Source: Halorientalis salina
Lineage (GTDB): Archaea > Halobacteriota > Halobacteria > Halobacteriales > Haloarculaceae
Direction of reading: 5' to 3'
DNA: 64,000 nt
NCBI RefSeq assembly: GCF_005049285.1
Contig: NZ_SOSC01000008.1
Span: 1-64,000, forward strand
The number at the start of each line of letters is the position of its first letter. The first letter of the stretch is position 1. This document shows, one piece after another, positions 22,952 through 31,876 of this stretch. Position numbers and translations under genes: made by a program. Under the pieces are notes generated by a model that searched no databases, was not told the origin of the DNA, and worked only from the letters and a program-made list of their open reading frames with translations.

Positions 22952-23533
22952 CTACGTGTCATCTCCGCCGATCTGCTGAATCGCGGTAATGAAGTCCGAA
23001 TCGTCTTCGATACCGCCCATCGTCTGTGCGAGGTCGTCCTGCAACTCGGTTATGCGGCCCTGTAATTGTTCGTATTCGTTACTATCGGCGAGTTCGGCTC
23101 CGCTCTTTGCGGTCTCCAGTGTCGCCTGTTTCTCCACCAGGGCGTAATACTCCTGGAGGAGGTCGTCGTAGTTCGAGCGTTCGAGGAGTTTCTCGACCGT
23201 TTCGTGGAGTTGTTCGCTCCGGATCGGTTTGCTGAGATAGGCGTCGAATCCCATCTCGAGGATGTCGAAATCAGGCTCGACGGCTGTCACCATCGCGACC
23301 CTGCAACTCAGGTCCCGGCCGCGGATGCGTTCGAGTACCTCGTCCCCCGAAAGCCCCGGCATCATCCGGTCCAAGAGAACTACGTTCACGTCCTCGTCGA
23401 GTTTCGCGAGTCCCTCGTCGCCGTTCTCCGCGATGCGAACCTCGTAGTCCGCTTCGAGCCAGAGATTGTAGGTTTCGGCGACATCGGGTTCGTCCTCGAC
23501 GATCAGCACGACAGGTGCCCTCGAGTCTGTCAT
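22952..23533 (-). CDS. Response regulator with HalX C-terminal domain
   Basis: A 193-residue protein. The receiver domain (1-120) carries the acidic pocket (VEDE, 12-15), phosphoacceptor D55 (VVLLDRMMPG), T83 region (MVTAVEP) and K102 (LSKPI). The C-terminal 70 residues, starting YDDLLQEYYALVEKQATLE, match the helical HalX domain found almost only in haloarchaea. No intact histidine kinase is adjacent, so it is an orphan regulator coupled to the KaiC-like gene downstream. Confidence 0.9.
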   Translation of the reverse strand: MTDSRAPVVLIVEDEPDVAETYNLWLEADYEVRIAENGDEGLAKLDEDVNVVLLDRMMPGLSGDEVLERIRGRDLSCRVAMVTAVEPDFDILEMGFDAYLSKPIRSEQLHETVEKLLERSNYDDLLQEYYALVEKQATLETAKSGAELADSNEYEQLQGRITELQDDLAQTMGGIEDDSDFITAIQQIGGDDT

Positions 23534-23673
23534 TCTGCTCTCGGTAGCCGTTTACCATTCCTCATACATAGCCCTGTGGGTCGTTCAGGGTTCTCATCCG
23601 CGGGAACCCTCCGCTCCCGGGACGACCGGACGAAAACGGTACGCACAAGCGCCGGGTCCGCGTACGCTCCGCC

Positions 23674-24252
23674 GTGATCGTCAATCTCGCCCGAGGCCAG
23701 CGCGTCTTTACCAGCAACGTCTTCCTCGTCGACGGCGACCGTACCGTCCTCGTCGACGTCGGCAACGACTTCGACGTGGTACGCGAAGTCCACGAGTACG
23801 TCGACGACATCGACGCCGTCGTGCTGACCCACACCCACCCGGACCACGTCGGCAACCTCGATGCAGTCACGGACGCCTTCGACGTCGACGTCTGGGGCTA
23901 CGACCCGGAGGTCGCGGGCGTCGACCACGCCATCGCCGACGAGGAATCGGTCACCCTCGGCGACCACGAGTACGTCGCCCTCCACACGCCCGGCCACAAA
24001 GACGACCACCTCTGTTTCTACTCCGAGGCCGCCAGCGTCCTGATCGCCGGCGATCTCGTGTTCGCCAACGGCGGCTTCGGTCGGACGGACCTCGCCGAGG
24101 GCGACCGCGAACTGCTCATCGACAGCATCGGTCGCTTGCTCGCGACCGTCGACGACGACCTCTCGGAGCTGTACACCGGACACGGTCCCGGCGTTCCGAA
24201 CGACGCGTACCACCACATCGAACTCGCCTCACAGGCCGCCCGGATGGGCTAG
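23674..24252 (+). CDS. Metallo-beta-lactamase-fold hydrolase
   Basis: A 192-residue protein from GTG 23,674. The zinc ligands are all present: H53, H55, D57 and H58 (HTHPDH), H108 (HTPGH), D127 (IAGDLVF) and H170 (YTGHGP). Length and motifs match the small glyoxalase-II-like branch. The substrate is not determinable. It stands alone and meets the next gene tail to tail with one base between the stops. Confidence 0.88.
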   Translation: MIVNLARGQRVFTSNVFLVDGDRTVLVDVGNDFDVVREVHEYVDDIDAVVLTHTHPDHVGNLDAVTDAFDVDVWGYDPEVAGVDHAIADEESVTLGDHEYVALHTPGHKDDHLCFYSEAASVLIAGDLVFANGGFGRTDLAEGDRELLIDSIGRLLATVDDDLSELYTGHGPGVPNDAYHHIELASQAARMG

Positions 24253-24253
24253 C

Positions 24254-24547
24254 CTACACCGCGTCGTCTGGGTCGTATCGGTCCATCATGCGGGCTGCCT
24301 CGTCGGCGTACCGCCGCCGCGTCTCCTCGTCCGTGACCGTCACGAGGTCGTCGGGTTCGACTTCGATGGCGGCCGTCACTTCGGGTGCCTGTCCGCCGAA
24401 GCGATTGAACGCTCGCTCTTTCTGGAGGTACTGCTCCCCGTCCGGCGTCGCGTATACGATGACGAGGATGTGCGGCGAGTCCGCCGAAAACGTTCGTTCG
24501 ACCATCCACACTTGCTCTGTCCGCTCGACGGTCGAGGAGTCTCCCAT
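24254..24547 (-). CDS. Hypothetical small protein
   Basis: A 97-residue acidic protein from ATG 24,547 (MGDSSTVERTEQ). It contains a strand-rich middle (ILVIVYATPDGEQYLQKERAF) and an alpha-helical end with EETRRRYADEAARMMDRY. It looks like a conserved haloarchaeal single-domain protein, but I do not know a name or function. Confidence 0.6.
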   Translation of the reverse strand: MGDSSTVERTEQVWMVERTFSADSPHILVIVYATPDGEQYLQKERAFNRFGGQAPEVTAAIEVEPDDLVTVTDEETRRRYADEAARMMDRYDPDDAV

Positions 24548-24616
24548 ATCGACACGACCGGAAGCCAACGTATCAACGGTCCCGCCCGTTCCCGTCGAAT
24601 GAGAACGCGACCCCGC

Positions 24617-25423
24617 TCAAGCCGTCGCCGCCGCGTCGAGGAGGGAGTCGTACGCGTGTCCGTACGCGTCCGCGACCGACGCCGGGTCCTCACGCTCGGC
24701 CGAGGACAGCGCCGGCAATCGCATCGTCTCGACGGCATCGACGAGTTCGACGACCGCCGGGACGCGTTCTTCCAGTTTGCCCTCCTTCGGGCCGCCGCTG
24801 GCCACCGAGCAGGCCTTGACGAACCTGTCGCCCTCGTACACCCGAGCACGAGCCGGCTCGACGACCGCCACGGCGTCGGGTTCGTACTCCTGGAGCGGGC
24901 GCGCTACGTTCCCGTAGGACTCGACGACTGCACGGTCCTGCTCTCGGATCCGGCGAAGAATACCTTCGAGGGCAACGAGGTGGAGCTGTTCCATCACCTC
25001 GTTGAACTCCTGCAGGGAATCGATCCTGACGGCGTCGTCGAGCGGGAGGTGTTCGCGGGCGGTCTCGGGGACCTCGACGGTGTCGTTGACCACGTAGTTT
25101 TCGGCGACGCGGTCGATGACGAACTCCCGGTCAGCCTGTCCGAGCAATCCGGTTCCGCTCCCGGGCGAGGGTTGCCAGAAACGGTGAACCGGGTTGATGG
25201 CCTCCGGTTCGACGTCGCCGGGGCTGGCGTCGGCCAGGCGTCGGGCGTCCTTCCCGAACAGGCGACCCTGCTCGACGGCGTGACGGAAGTCGTCGTGGTG
25301 GAACCAGTGGTCGTTGCCGGCGCGGGGCTTGAATCCGACTGCGCCGGTGCGTTCGAGGAGGCCGACGGTGAAGGTCGTCTTCCCGGCGTCGACCCGGTCG
25401 GCCCCTGCGACGAGCAGTTTCAT
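24617..25423 (-). CDS. BioD/CobQ-type P-loop ATPase
   Basis: A 268-residue protein starting MKLLVAGADRVDAGKTTFTV. The long P-loop with aspartates (GADRVDAGKTT) is the deviant Walker A of the dethiobiotin synthetase/CobB/MinD class. The remainder includes AVVESYGNVARPL at the place of the Walker B-like region. It is coupled to the small upstream gene by a 4-bp overlap (ATGA). ATG 25,423 is preferred; the open frame upstream belongs to the neighbour's other strand frames. Substrate unknown. Confidence 0.7.
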   Translation of the reverse strand: MKLLVAGADRVDAGKTTFTVGLLERTGAVGFKPRAGNDHWFHHDDFRHAVEQGRLFGKDARRLADASPGDVEPEAINPVHRFWQPSPGSGTGLLGQADREFVIDRVAENYVVNDTVEVPETAREHLPLDDAVRIDSLQEFNEVMEQLHLVALEGILRRIREQDRAVVESYGNVARPLQEYEPDAVAVVEPARARVYEGDRFVKACSVASGGPKEGKLEERVPAVVELVDAVETMRLPALSSAEREDPASVADAYGHAYDSLLDAAATA

Positions 25424-25689
25424 TCCGCGTCGAGGCCGTACAGGCCGGGTTCCTCGTCGCTCTGTGGTTCGGCGAAGACGAAGGATTCGGCGTTCCCGAC
25501 GATCCACGGAATGGTCCAGTCGAGCAGGATGGCCTCCGTCTCGGGATCGAGTTCCTGCCCCGGGTCCAGGCCCTGGAACAGGCGAGCGATCTCGTAGACG
25601 CTGTACATCTCGTCGGGATCGAGGACCTCCTCGGGGTCTCGGAAACTCAGCGAGCGGAGATCGTCGAACTCGGATTTGGGAACTGGCAT
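25420..25689 (-). CDS. Small conserved haloarchaeal protein (DUF5827-like)
   Basis: An 89-residue acidic protein, MPVPKSEFDDLR... with DPDEMYSVYEIARLFQGLDP and ILLDWTIPWIV. I associate this pattern with DUF5827; function unknown. It overlaps the BioD-like ATPase by 4 bases, so the two are co-translated and probably act together. Confidence 0.65.
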   Translation of the reverse strand: MPVPKSEFDDLRSLSFRDPEEVLDPDEMYSVYEIARLFQGLDPGQELDPETEAILLDWTIPWIVGNAESFVFAEPQSDEEPGLYGLDAE

Positions 25690-25758
25690 TGCCGTGCGTT
25701 CGTGCCGGCGGGCGTAAACCCTCCGGACTCGCGACGAGCGCGGCGTCGAGTGCCCAGC

Positions 25759-28700
25759 TCAGGCCAGCGCGTCCCGAACCTTCTCGATGGGGTGTGGCGG
25801 CCGGTCGTGTCCCGACCGGTCGCCGAGTTGGGTTCGACAGGACGCGCCCGGAGCGACGACTTCCTCGCCGGGACTCGAATCGACCTGGTCGAAGAGGATG
25901 CGCCCGATGGCCTTCGAGAGGTCGTAGTGTTCGGCCTCGTAACCGAACGAACCGGCCATGCCACAACAGCCCGAGTCCAGGTGGTCGACGTCGTAGCCGG
26001 CCCGCTGGAGCGTCGCCGCAGCGTGGTGGTCACGGTTGAGCGCCTTCTGGTTGCAGTGGCCGTGATAGGTGAGGTACTCCTCGGCCCCGTCGAACTCCAG
26101 ACTGTCGTGGACCCGATGGGTGTGCAGGTACTCACAGACGCCGTAGGCGTTGGCTCCGACCGATGCGACCTCGTCGCCGTTCAGGAGGTCCTGGTACTCG
26201 TCCTGGAACATCACCGCGTCGGAGGGTTCGACGAACAGCACCGACCACCCGTCGGCCACGGACGGCGCGAGGGCGTCGACGTTGTGCTGGGCGCGCTCGC
26301 GGGCCTCATCCAGCAGGCCGATCGAGAATGCGGCCCGGCCGCTCGGTGCGACATCGTCGGTGTCGAGCACCCGGACGTGGACGTTCGCGGCCTCCAGCAC
26401 CTCGACGGCTGCCTTCCCGGGTTCGGGATAGCTGTAGTTCGTGAACGTGTCGGGGAACAGCAGGACGTGGTCCTCGGCCTCCGCCTCCGAGACCTTTGGC
26501 CCGCGCTCGTCGAACCAGTCGACCAGCGTCTCCCGACGGAATTTCGGGAACGTGCGCTCAGGCGCGACCCCGAGGACCTTCTCGGCGACCAGGTCCGAAC
26601 CGGGCAGTTTCTGCGCGACGTTCGAGAGCGGCGCGAGCGCGCTTCCGATAGCGCTCACGCGGTCGACGTTGGCGAACAGACGGTCACGGAGCGTCGTCCC
26701 CTTCTCCTCGTGGTACTGGTGTTTGACCTCGGCTTTGAGCTTCGCCAGGTCAACGCCGGTCGGGCAGTCGCTCGAACAGCCCTTGCAGCCGACACAGAGG
26801 TCGAGCACCTCCTCCTGAAAGCGGTCGGAGTACAGTTCCTCCTCGGGCAGTTCGCCGCTGATGGCCGCCCGGAGCATGTTCGCCCGGCCGCGGGTGGCCT
26901 GGATCTCCTCACGCGAGGCCCGGAACGTCGGGCACATCACGTCGGAGCCGTGCTGTCGGCAGGTCCCACAGCCGTTACACAACTCCACCAGGTGGGAGAA
27001 GCCGCCCTCCTCGGAGAAGTCGAGTTCCGTCTGGGGTTCCAGCGACTGATAGGCGGGTCCGTATCGCAGGTGCTCGCGCATGTCCGCACCGACGCCGCGT
27101 TCGCTGTCCGGCCCCACGTCGTCCGGGCCGTCCCGGTAGACGACGTTTCCGGGGTGCATGAGCCACTCGGGGTCGACGGCGGTCTTGATCTCCTTGAACG
27201 CCGCCCAGAGGTCCGGTCCATACATTTTGGGGTTGAACTCCGTCCGAGCCATCCCGTCGCCGTGCTCGCCGGAGAACGCACCGTGGTGATCGAGGACGAG
27301 GTCAGTCACGTCCTCGGTGATCGAGTGCATCTTCTCGATGTCACCTTCCGTTTTGAGGTTGAGGATGGGCCGGATGTGGAGCGTCCCGCTGCCGGCGTGG
27401 GCGAAGTACGCCGCGGAGGTGTCGTGGTCGGCCAACACGTCCTGGAACTCCTGGACGTACTCGGCGAGTTCCGCGGGCGGCACCGTCGCGTCCTCGATGA
27501 ACGGGTACGGTTTCGGGTCGCCCTCCAGGCTCATCAGCAGCGGAATCGCGGCTTTCCGGAGCTTCCAGAGGTCGGCCTGGTCCTCGTCGGTGTAGGCCTC
27601 GATAACGTCGAACGCGTCGCCGCCGTCGACGAAGTGGGTATTCGTCTCGGCGACGGCCGCCTCGAAGTCGTCGTGGAGTTCCGAGTCGAACTCGAGCATG
27701 AGGGCCGCCGCCGCCTCCTCGGGAATCGGTTCGACGTACTCCGAATAACCGTCCGACTCCGCGGCCAGACGGAACACCTCGTCGTCCATCAACTCGACGG
27801 CGCTTACGTCGAACTCGAGGGCCTCGGGCACCGCTTTCATCGCGGCCACCAGGTCCTCGAAACAGTACAGCGCCAGCGCGGTCTCCTCGGGGACGGTCAC
27901 CAGACCGACGGTCGCCTCGACGATGACGCCGAGGGTCGCCTCCGCACCGACGTAGAGTTTCGCGAGGTTGATGACCTCCTCGCCGTCCTCGTTCTCGTAG
28001 ATCACCCGATCGAGGTTGTAGCCGCTCACCCGTCGCTTGAGGTCGGGATAGCGGGACTCGATTTCCTCGGCGTTGTCCTCGACCAGCGACCGAACCGTCC
28101 GGTAGACCTCGGCCTCGCGGTCGTCTTTCGCGACGATGTCGTCCCACTCCGGGCCGTCGAGGACGACTTCGCGGGCGTGCAGCAAGGTCCCGTCGGGGAG
28201 GACCGCTTTCACTTCCTCGGTGTAGGCGTCAGTGATGCCGTAGCGGACGGAGTGGGCACCGGTGGAGTTGTTGCCGATGCCGCCGCCGACGGTCGCGCGT
28301 CCGGACGAGGCCGGATCGGGCGCGAACTTCAGTCCGTGCTCGGCGAGGTGGTCGTCGAGGTCGTCCTGCACGACGCCCGGCTGGACCGTGGCACGTTTCG
28401 CGTCGGGATCCACGTCGAGGATGCCGTCCATGTGTCGCGACATGTCCAGCACCACGCAGCCGGGGCCGACCGCCTGGCCGGCGAGCGACGACCCCGCGCC
28501 CCGCGGCATGATCGGCGTGTCGTGGGCCGTCGCGACCTGGACGGCCGCTCTGACGTCGTCGATGTCCGTTGGAGCGACGACACCGGCCGGTCTGGCCTGG
28601 TAGATGCTCCCGTCGGTGGCGTAGAGGAGTTGGGCGTACTCGTCGAACCTGACGCTGCCCTCGACGGCATCGTCCAGGTCCTCGGCGAGGTCGACGTACG

Positions 28701-28794
28701 CCTCGGCAGTCGGGCCCGTCTCGCGGGCGAACGCCGACGGGTCGCCCGGCGGGTCCGCCGGCCGAACCATCCGATCCTGACTATCAATTCCCAT
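25759..28794 (-). CDS. FAD-linked oxidase / Fe-S oxidoreductase fusion (D-lactate or 2-hydroxyacid dehydrogenase type)
   Basis: A 1,011-residue fusion. Residues about 50-290 form the FAD-binding PCMH domain (PRGAGSSLAGQAVGPG near 93, GNNSTGAHS). About 300-570 is the FAD-oxidase C-terminal domain. Two ferredoxin-type cysteine groups follow (CNGCGTC near 605; CVGCKGCSSDCPTG near 665-677), then a heterodisulfide-reductase-like CCG domain (CCGMAGSFGYE near 943). It is the single-chain form of GlcD/GlpC-type enzymes that oxidise D-lactate, glycolate or D-2-hydroxyglutarate and pass electrons to the membrane pool; the exact substrate is open. ATG 28,794 (MGIDSQD) fits the promoter spacing better than the upstream ATG. 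Confidence 0.88.
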   Translation of the reverse strand: MGIDSQDRMVRPADPPGDPSAFARETGPTAEAYVDLAEDLDDAVEGSVRFDEYAQLLYATDGSIYQARPAGVVAPTDIDDVRAAVQVATAHDTPIMPRGAGSSLAGQAVGPGCVVLDMSRHMDGILDVDPDAKRATVQPGVVQDDLDDHLAEHGLKFAPDPASSGRATVGGGIGNNSTGAHSVRYGITDAYTEEVKAVLPDGTLLHAREVVLDGPEWDDIVAKDDREAEVYRTVRSLVEDNAEEIESRYPDLKRRVSGYNLDRVIYENEDGEEVINLAKLYVGAEATLGVIVEATVGLVTVPEETALALYCFEDLVAAMKAVPEALEFDVSAVELMDDEVFRLAAESDGYSEYVEPIPEEAAAALMLEFDSELHDDFEAAVAETNTHFVDGGDAFDVIEAYTDEDQADLWKLRKAAIPLLMSLEGDPKPYPFIEDATVPPAELAEYVQEFQDVLADHDTSAAYFAHAGSGTLHIRPILNLKTEGDIEKMHSITEDVTDLVLDHHGAFSGEHGDGMARTEFNPKMYGPDLWAAFKEIKTAVDPEWLMHPGNVVYRDGPDDVGPDSERGVGADMREHLRYGPAYQSLEPQTELDFSEEGGFSHLVELCNGCGTCRQHGSDVMCPTFRASREEIQATRGRANMLRAAISGELPEEELYSDRFQEEVLDLCVGCKGCSSDCPTGVDLAKLKAEVKHQYHEEKGTTLRDRLFANVDRVSAIGSALAPLSNVAQKLPGSDLVAEKVLGVAPERTFPKFRRETLVDWFDERGPKVSEAEAEDHVLLFPDTFTNYSYPEPGKAAVEVLEAANVHVRVLDTDDVAPSGRAAFSIGLLDEARERAQHNVDALAPSVADGWSVLFVEPSDAVMFQDEYQDLLNGDEVASVGANAYGVCEYLHTHRVHDSLEFDGAEEYLTYHGHCNQKALNRDHHAAATLQRAGYDVDHLDSGCCGMAGSFGYEAEHYDLSKAIGRILFDQVDSSPGEEVVAPGASCRTQLGDRSGHDRPPHPIEKVRDALA

Positions 28795-28934
28795 ACCCGC
28801 CACTGGGGAGGCCCGCTCATTAATACTCGGGGTTGGGCCCGGCGGTGGGATCACGCCCTGCGACGGGCGCTGAGCCGTACCTGTGCAACGAGCGTCGAAA
28901 CGGCCACGTCCACTATCTTTCTTCGAGGAGAGAA

Positions 28935-28954
28935 TCCCGTCGTTTACGACGGGA
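28935..28954. repeat. Left-end hairpin of the tnpB element
   Basis: TCCCGTCG - TTTA - CGACGGGA, eight perfect base pairs, 98 bp before the tnpB start. It resembles the right-end hairpin closely. Confidence 0.65.
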
Positions 28955-29051
28955 GTGAATCCGACAACCCCGACGCCAACTACCGCCGATAGCAGTCCGG
29001 ATATTCAACGGTAATCCACACCATTTAGTCGGTTATCTACATAGGCTATAT

Positions 29052-30302
29052 ATGGCGATTGAGGTTACTCGCACCTACGTTGGTTCCATCCAGAACCAGC
29101 GACAGGTCTGCGATGGCCTCGATTCGCTCGGAGACTCTACCTCGAAGATTTGGAACGTCGCACGATGGACAGCCGACCGAGTCTGGGATGCAACAGGCGA
29201 AATCCCAGACGAGTGCGTGCTGAAAGCGTACATGAAGAACCAGCCGTGCTGGAAAGATCTGAACGCACAATCCAGTCAGAAAGTCATCGAAGAACTTTCT
29301 GACGCTTTCCAGTCGTGGTTCGACCTGCGACAGAAAGACCCAGAGGCGAATCCGCCCGGCTACCGCAAACACGGCGATACCCGGCCCAAGAGTACGGTCA
29401 CGTTCAAAGAAGACGGGTTCAAACACGACCCAGAGAACAACCGCGTCCGACTCTCGAAAGGCTCGAACCTCAAAGAACACTGGTCAGACTTCCTACTCTG
29501 CGAGTACCAGACGCGCCCCGACGTTGACCTCGCAGATGTCAACCGGGTGCAGAACGTTCGAGCTGTCTGGAACGGCGACGAGTGGGAACTGCACTTCGTC
29601 TGCAAAGTCGAACTTGAAACCAACGATTCGGCAGGCGACGGTGTTGCAGGTATCGACCTTGGCATCAAGAACATCGCCACGGTCGCATTCCCTGACGAAT
29701 ACGTGCTGTACCCCGGCAACTCGCTCAAAGAAGACAAGCACTACTTCACCCGCGCAGAGTACGACACTGAGGGTGAGGACGGCCCGTCAGAGAAGTCGAT
29801 GTGGGCACGTCGGAAACTCACTGACCGTGAGACACACTTCTACCATGTCCTCACGGACACGATCATCACCGAGTGTGTCGAACGCGGTGTTGGGACGCTC
29901 GCGGTGAGTTGGCCTGAAGATGTGCGAGAATCCGATTGGGGTGCGACGGGGAACAAGAAGCTGCACTCGTGGGCGTTCGACCGTATCTACCAGTATCTCG
30001 AATACAAGGGCGAGATTCGTGGCGTCGAGGTGCTGAAAGAGAACGAATGGGACACCAGTAAGACCTGCTCACGGTGTGGTGACGACACGAAGTCGAACCG
30101 GAAGCACCGTGGGTTGTATGTCTGCTCGTCGTGCGAGTTGGTCGGAAACGCGGATTGTAATGGGGCGGAGAATATGCGACAGAAGATAACTCCGAGTCCT
30201 CACGGTGAGGATAGGAGTAACGGCTGTGTGGCACAGCCATCGGTACACCTGTTCGACCGCGAGAGCGGGATGTTCAACACGAGAGAACAGGTCATGTCGT
30301 AG
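29052..30302 (+). CDS. tnpB: TnpB, RNA-guided nuclease-like protein of the IS200/IS605 group
   Basis: A 416-residue protein, full length for the family. The N-terminal helical region is followed by a RuvC-like nuclease with D202 (GIDLGIKNIA), a glutamate near 289 (SWPED) and D368 (GNADCNGAENM). The zinc finger C339/C342 and C358/C361 sits between the last two motifs. All the parts needed for an active guide-RNA-dependent nuclease are present. The reRNA (omega RNA) would be encoded across the 3' end of the gene and the right-end hairpin (30,336-30,355), with the guide reading into flanking DNA at about 30,358 onward. Confidence 0.92.
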   Translation: MAIEVTRTYVGSIQNQRQVCDGLDSLGDSTSKIWNVARWTADRVWDATGEIPDECVLKAYMKNQPCWKDLNAQSSQKVIEELSDAFQSWFDLRQKDPEANPPGYRKHGDTRPKSTVTFKEDGFKHDPENNRVRLSKGSNLKEHWSDFLLCEYQTRPDVDLADVNRVQNVRAVWNGDEWELHFVCKVELETNDSAGDGVAGIDLGIKNIATVAFPDEYVLYPGNSLKEDKHYFTRAEYDTEGEDGPSEKSMWARRKLTDRETHFYHVLTDTIITECVERGVGTLAVSWPEDVRESDWGATGNKKLHSWAFDRIYQYLEYKGEIRGVEVLKENEWDTSKTCSRCGDDTKSNRKHRGLYVCSSCELVGNADCNGAENMRQKITPSPHGEDRSNGCVAQPSVHLFDRESGMFNTREQVMS

Positions 30303-30335
30303 ACCGGCAAATATCCCACCTGCGGGACGGGAAGC

Positions 30336-30355
30336 CCCATCGTTTACGGTGGGGA
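30336..30355 (+). ncRNA. Right-end hairpin, probable 3' scaffold of the TnpB guide RNA
   Basis: CCCCATCG - TTTA - CGGTGGGG, eight pairs including one G-T, 33 bp after the tnpB stop. In this family the right-end structure forms the scaffold that ends the omega RNA, and the next bases (AGGATGTCACC...) would be the guide. Only the hairpin is directly visible; the transcript is inferred from the family. Confidence 0.5.
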
Positions 30356-30481
30356 GGATGTCACCTACGGGTGGGGCCTGTTCGTCATCGAATTCACGGG
30401 GTTCCAGAAATCCGTCTCGTGGCGGACGGCTGCGCTCCTCGGCGTCGAACCCCTCGGCGTCATGATCTCCACGTTCACTAA

Positions 30482-31009
30482 CGGCTCGCACAATCTGTTC
30501 TGGACCACGATCGAGACGACGTTCTGACCTTGGCACGCGACGGACAAACCATCGACGAGACGACATCCGTAACACTCGGTTCGGTCGCCGAGCACGCCTG
30601 GGAGAACGTCGATACTGGAAACGCCTCCCTGGTCGTCGAGACGAACTTACAGGGATCGGCCGACCCGGATCGCCTCCAGCGCCTCTTCGAGAACCTCTTC
30701 CGCAACGCCATCCAGCACGGCCGTGACGACGTCACGATCACCGTGGGAACGCTGGGCGAGGTAGACGGCTTCTACGTCGCCGACGACGGGCCGGGGATTC
30801 CGCCCGACGACAGAGACCGAGTGCTCGACGACAGCTACACGACGCACGAAGAGGGGACCGGACTGGGCCTCTCCATCGTCAAAAGCGTCGTCGAGGCTCA
30901 CGGGTGGTCGATCGCTGTCACGGAAAGCTCGTCAGGTGGGGCCCAGTTCGAGATCGAGTGCAACGTCACGCCCGAGGACTCCCAGATAGGAACGCGCACC
31001 AGCACCTAG
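30482..31009 (+). pseudogene. C-terminal remnant of a sensor histidine kinase
   Basis: The frame opens after a TAA at 30,479 and encodes a dimerisation-helix end (DDVLTLARDGQTIDE) and a complete HATPase domain: N box (FENLFRNAIQHG), G1 (DDGPGIP), G2 (GTGLGLSIVKS). It lacks the H-box histidine and all sensor domains. The first in-frame starts are weak (TTG 30,530). The upstream part was probably lost around insertion of the tnpB element, whose right end lies about 125 bp away. It could still fold as an isolated ATPase domain but is most likely dead. Confidence 0.75.
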
Positions 31010-31068
31010 CGACCATTCTCTCGGGGTAGAACACGCCAAAAAACTGTGTTGATTGACGACTGGGCGAC

Positions 31069-31680
31069 TTACTCGTGCTTCGAGACGGTGTGATCGTACT
31101 GGTCTGCGACGTTGTCCCAGTCGATCACGTCGAAGAAGCTGTCGATGAAGCTGCCGCGGTCCGGACCGTAGTCGTAGTAGTAGGAGTGCTCCCAGACGTC
31201 GAGCGCCAGGATGGGGTGTGCGCCCCAGAGGGCACCCTGGTCGTGCTTGTCGACCACGATGTTGCGCAGTTGTTTGGCAACCGGGTCGTACACGAGCAGG
31301 GCCCAGCCGCCGGCGGCGCCGGCAGCGGCCTCGAACTCGCCCTTCCAGCCCTCGTAGGAGCCGAAGTCCTCTTCGATACGGTCGGCGAGTTCACCGGACG
31401 GTTCGCCCCCGCCGTTGGGGTCCATGTTCTCCCAGAATAGGGTGTGGAGATAGTGGCCACAGCCGTTGTGGGTGACGTTGCCGATGGCCGCGGCAGAGCT
31501 ACTGAAATCGCCGCTCTCGCGGTTCTCGGCGAGCGTCTCCTCGGCGCTCTCCAGGCCGTTCACGTACCCCTGATGGTGCGTGTCGTGATGCCATTCGAGC
31601 ACCTGCTGGCTGATCGACGGTTCGAGCGCGTCGTAGTCGTACGGTAGTGGCGGCAGTTCGGGTTCGGATCTCTCGGGCAT
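31069..31680 (-). CDS. sod: Superoxide dismutase (Fe/Mn type)
   Basis: A 203-residue enzyme dismutating superoxide in the cytoplasm. The metal ligands are H31 (EWHHDTHH), H79 (GHYLHTLFW), D161 and H165 (DVWEHSYYYDY). ATG 31,680 (MPERSEPELPPLPYDY) gives the usual N-terminus; an upstream in-frame ATG at 31,695 exists. Glycine-rich GAAGGWALLVYD and the residues around the metal fit the Mn/cambialistic haloarchaeal enzymes. Confidence 0.95.
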   Translation of the reverse strand: MPERSEPELPPLPYDYDALEPSISQQVLEWHHDTHHQGYVNGLESAEETLAENRESGDFSSSAAAIGNVTHNGCGHYLHTLFWENMDPNGGGEPSGELADRIEEDFGSYEGWKGEFEAAAGAAGGWALLVYDPVAKQLRNIVVDKHDQGALWGAHPILALDVWEHSYYYDYGPDRGSFIDSFFDVIDWDNVADQYDHTVSKHE

Positions 31681-31876
31681 ACGTAATTCCTCCACCCGAA
31701 CACTCGGCTGGATACCTGTTAAAGGTTTAGAAGGCGGTCGTTATCGTGCAAAAACCGGGCCAAACGTAACCATATCCGGCTAGTATCGGGACAGTCGCTC
31801 GGGACTCCCGCCGGCATCTCGCCGCTGGTTCGCGACTGACACCCATCGGTCGGCAGTGGCCCCGTGTTCGCGGTGG

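Larger units (their letters stand above)
28935..30355 (+). mobile_element. IS1341-type element (IS200/IS605 group, tnpB only)
   Basis: A tnpB gene bounded by two look-alike hairpins, at 28,935-28,954 and 30,336-30,355, both with loop TTTA. No tnpA lies nearby, so it cannot transpose without help in trans. The true ends probably lie a few bases outside the hairpins. To its right is a decayed histidine-kinase gene. Confidence 0.7.

Noticed and set aside
25702-28992. A 1,096-codon open frame on the plus strand opposite the FAD/Fe-S oxidoreductase
   Set aside because: It is the antisense shadow of a well-supported GC-rich gene; its product is Val/Arg/Glu/Gly-rich with no domain, as expected for such shadows.
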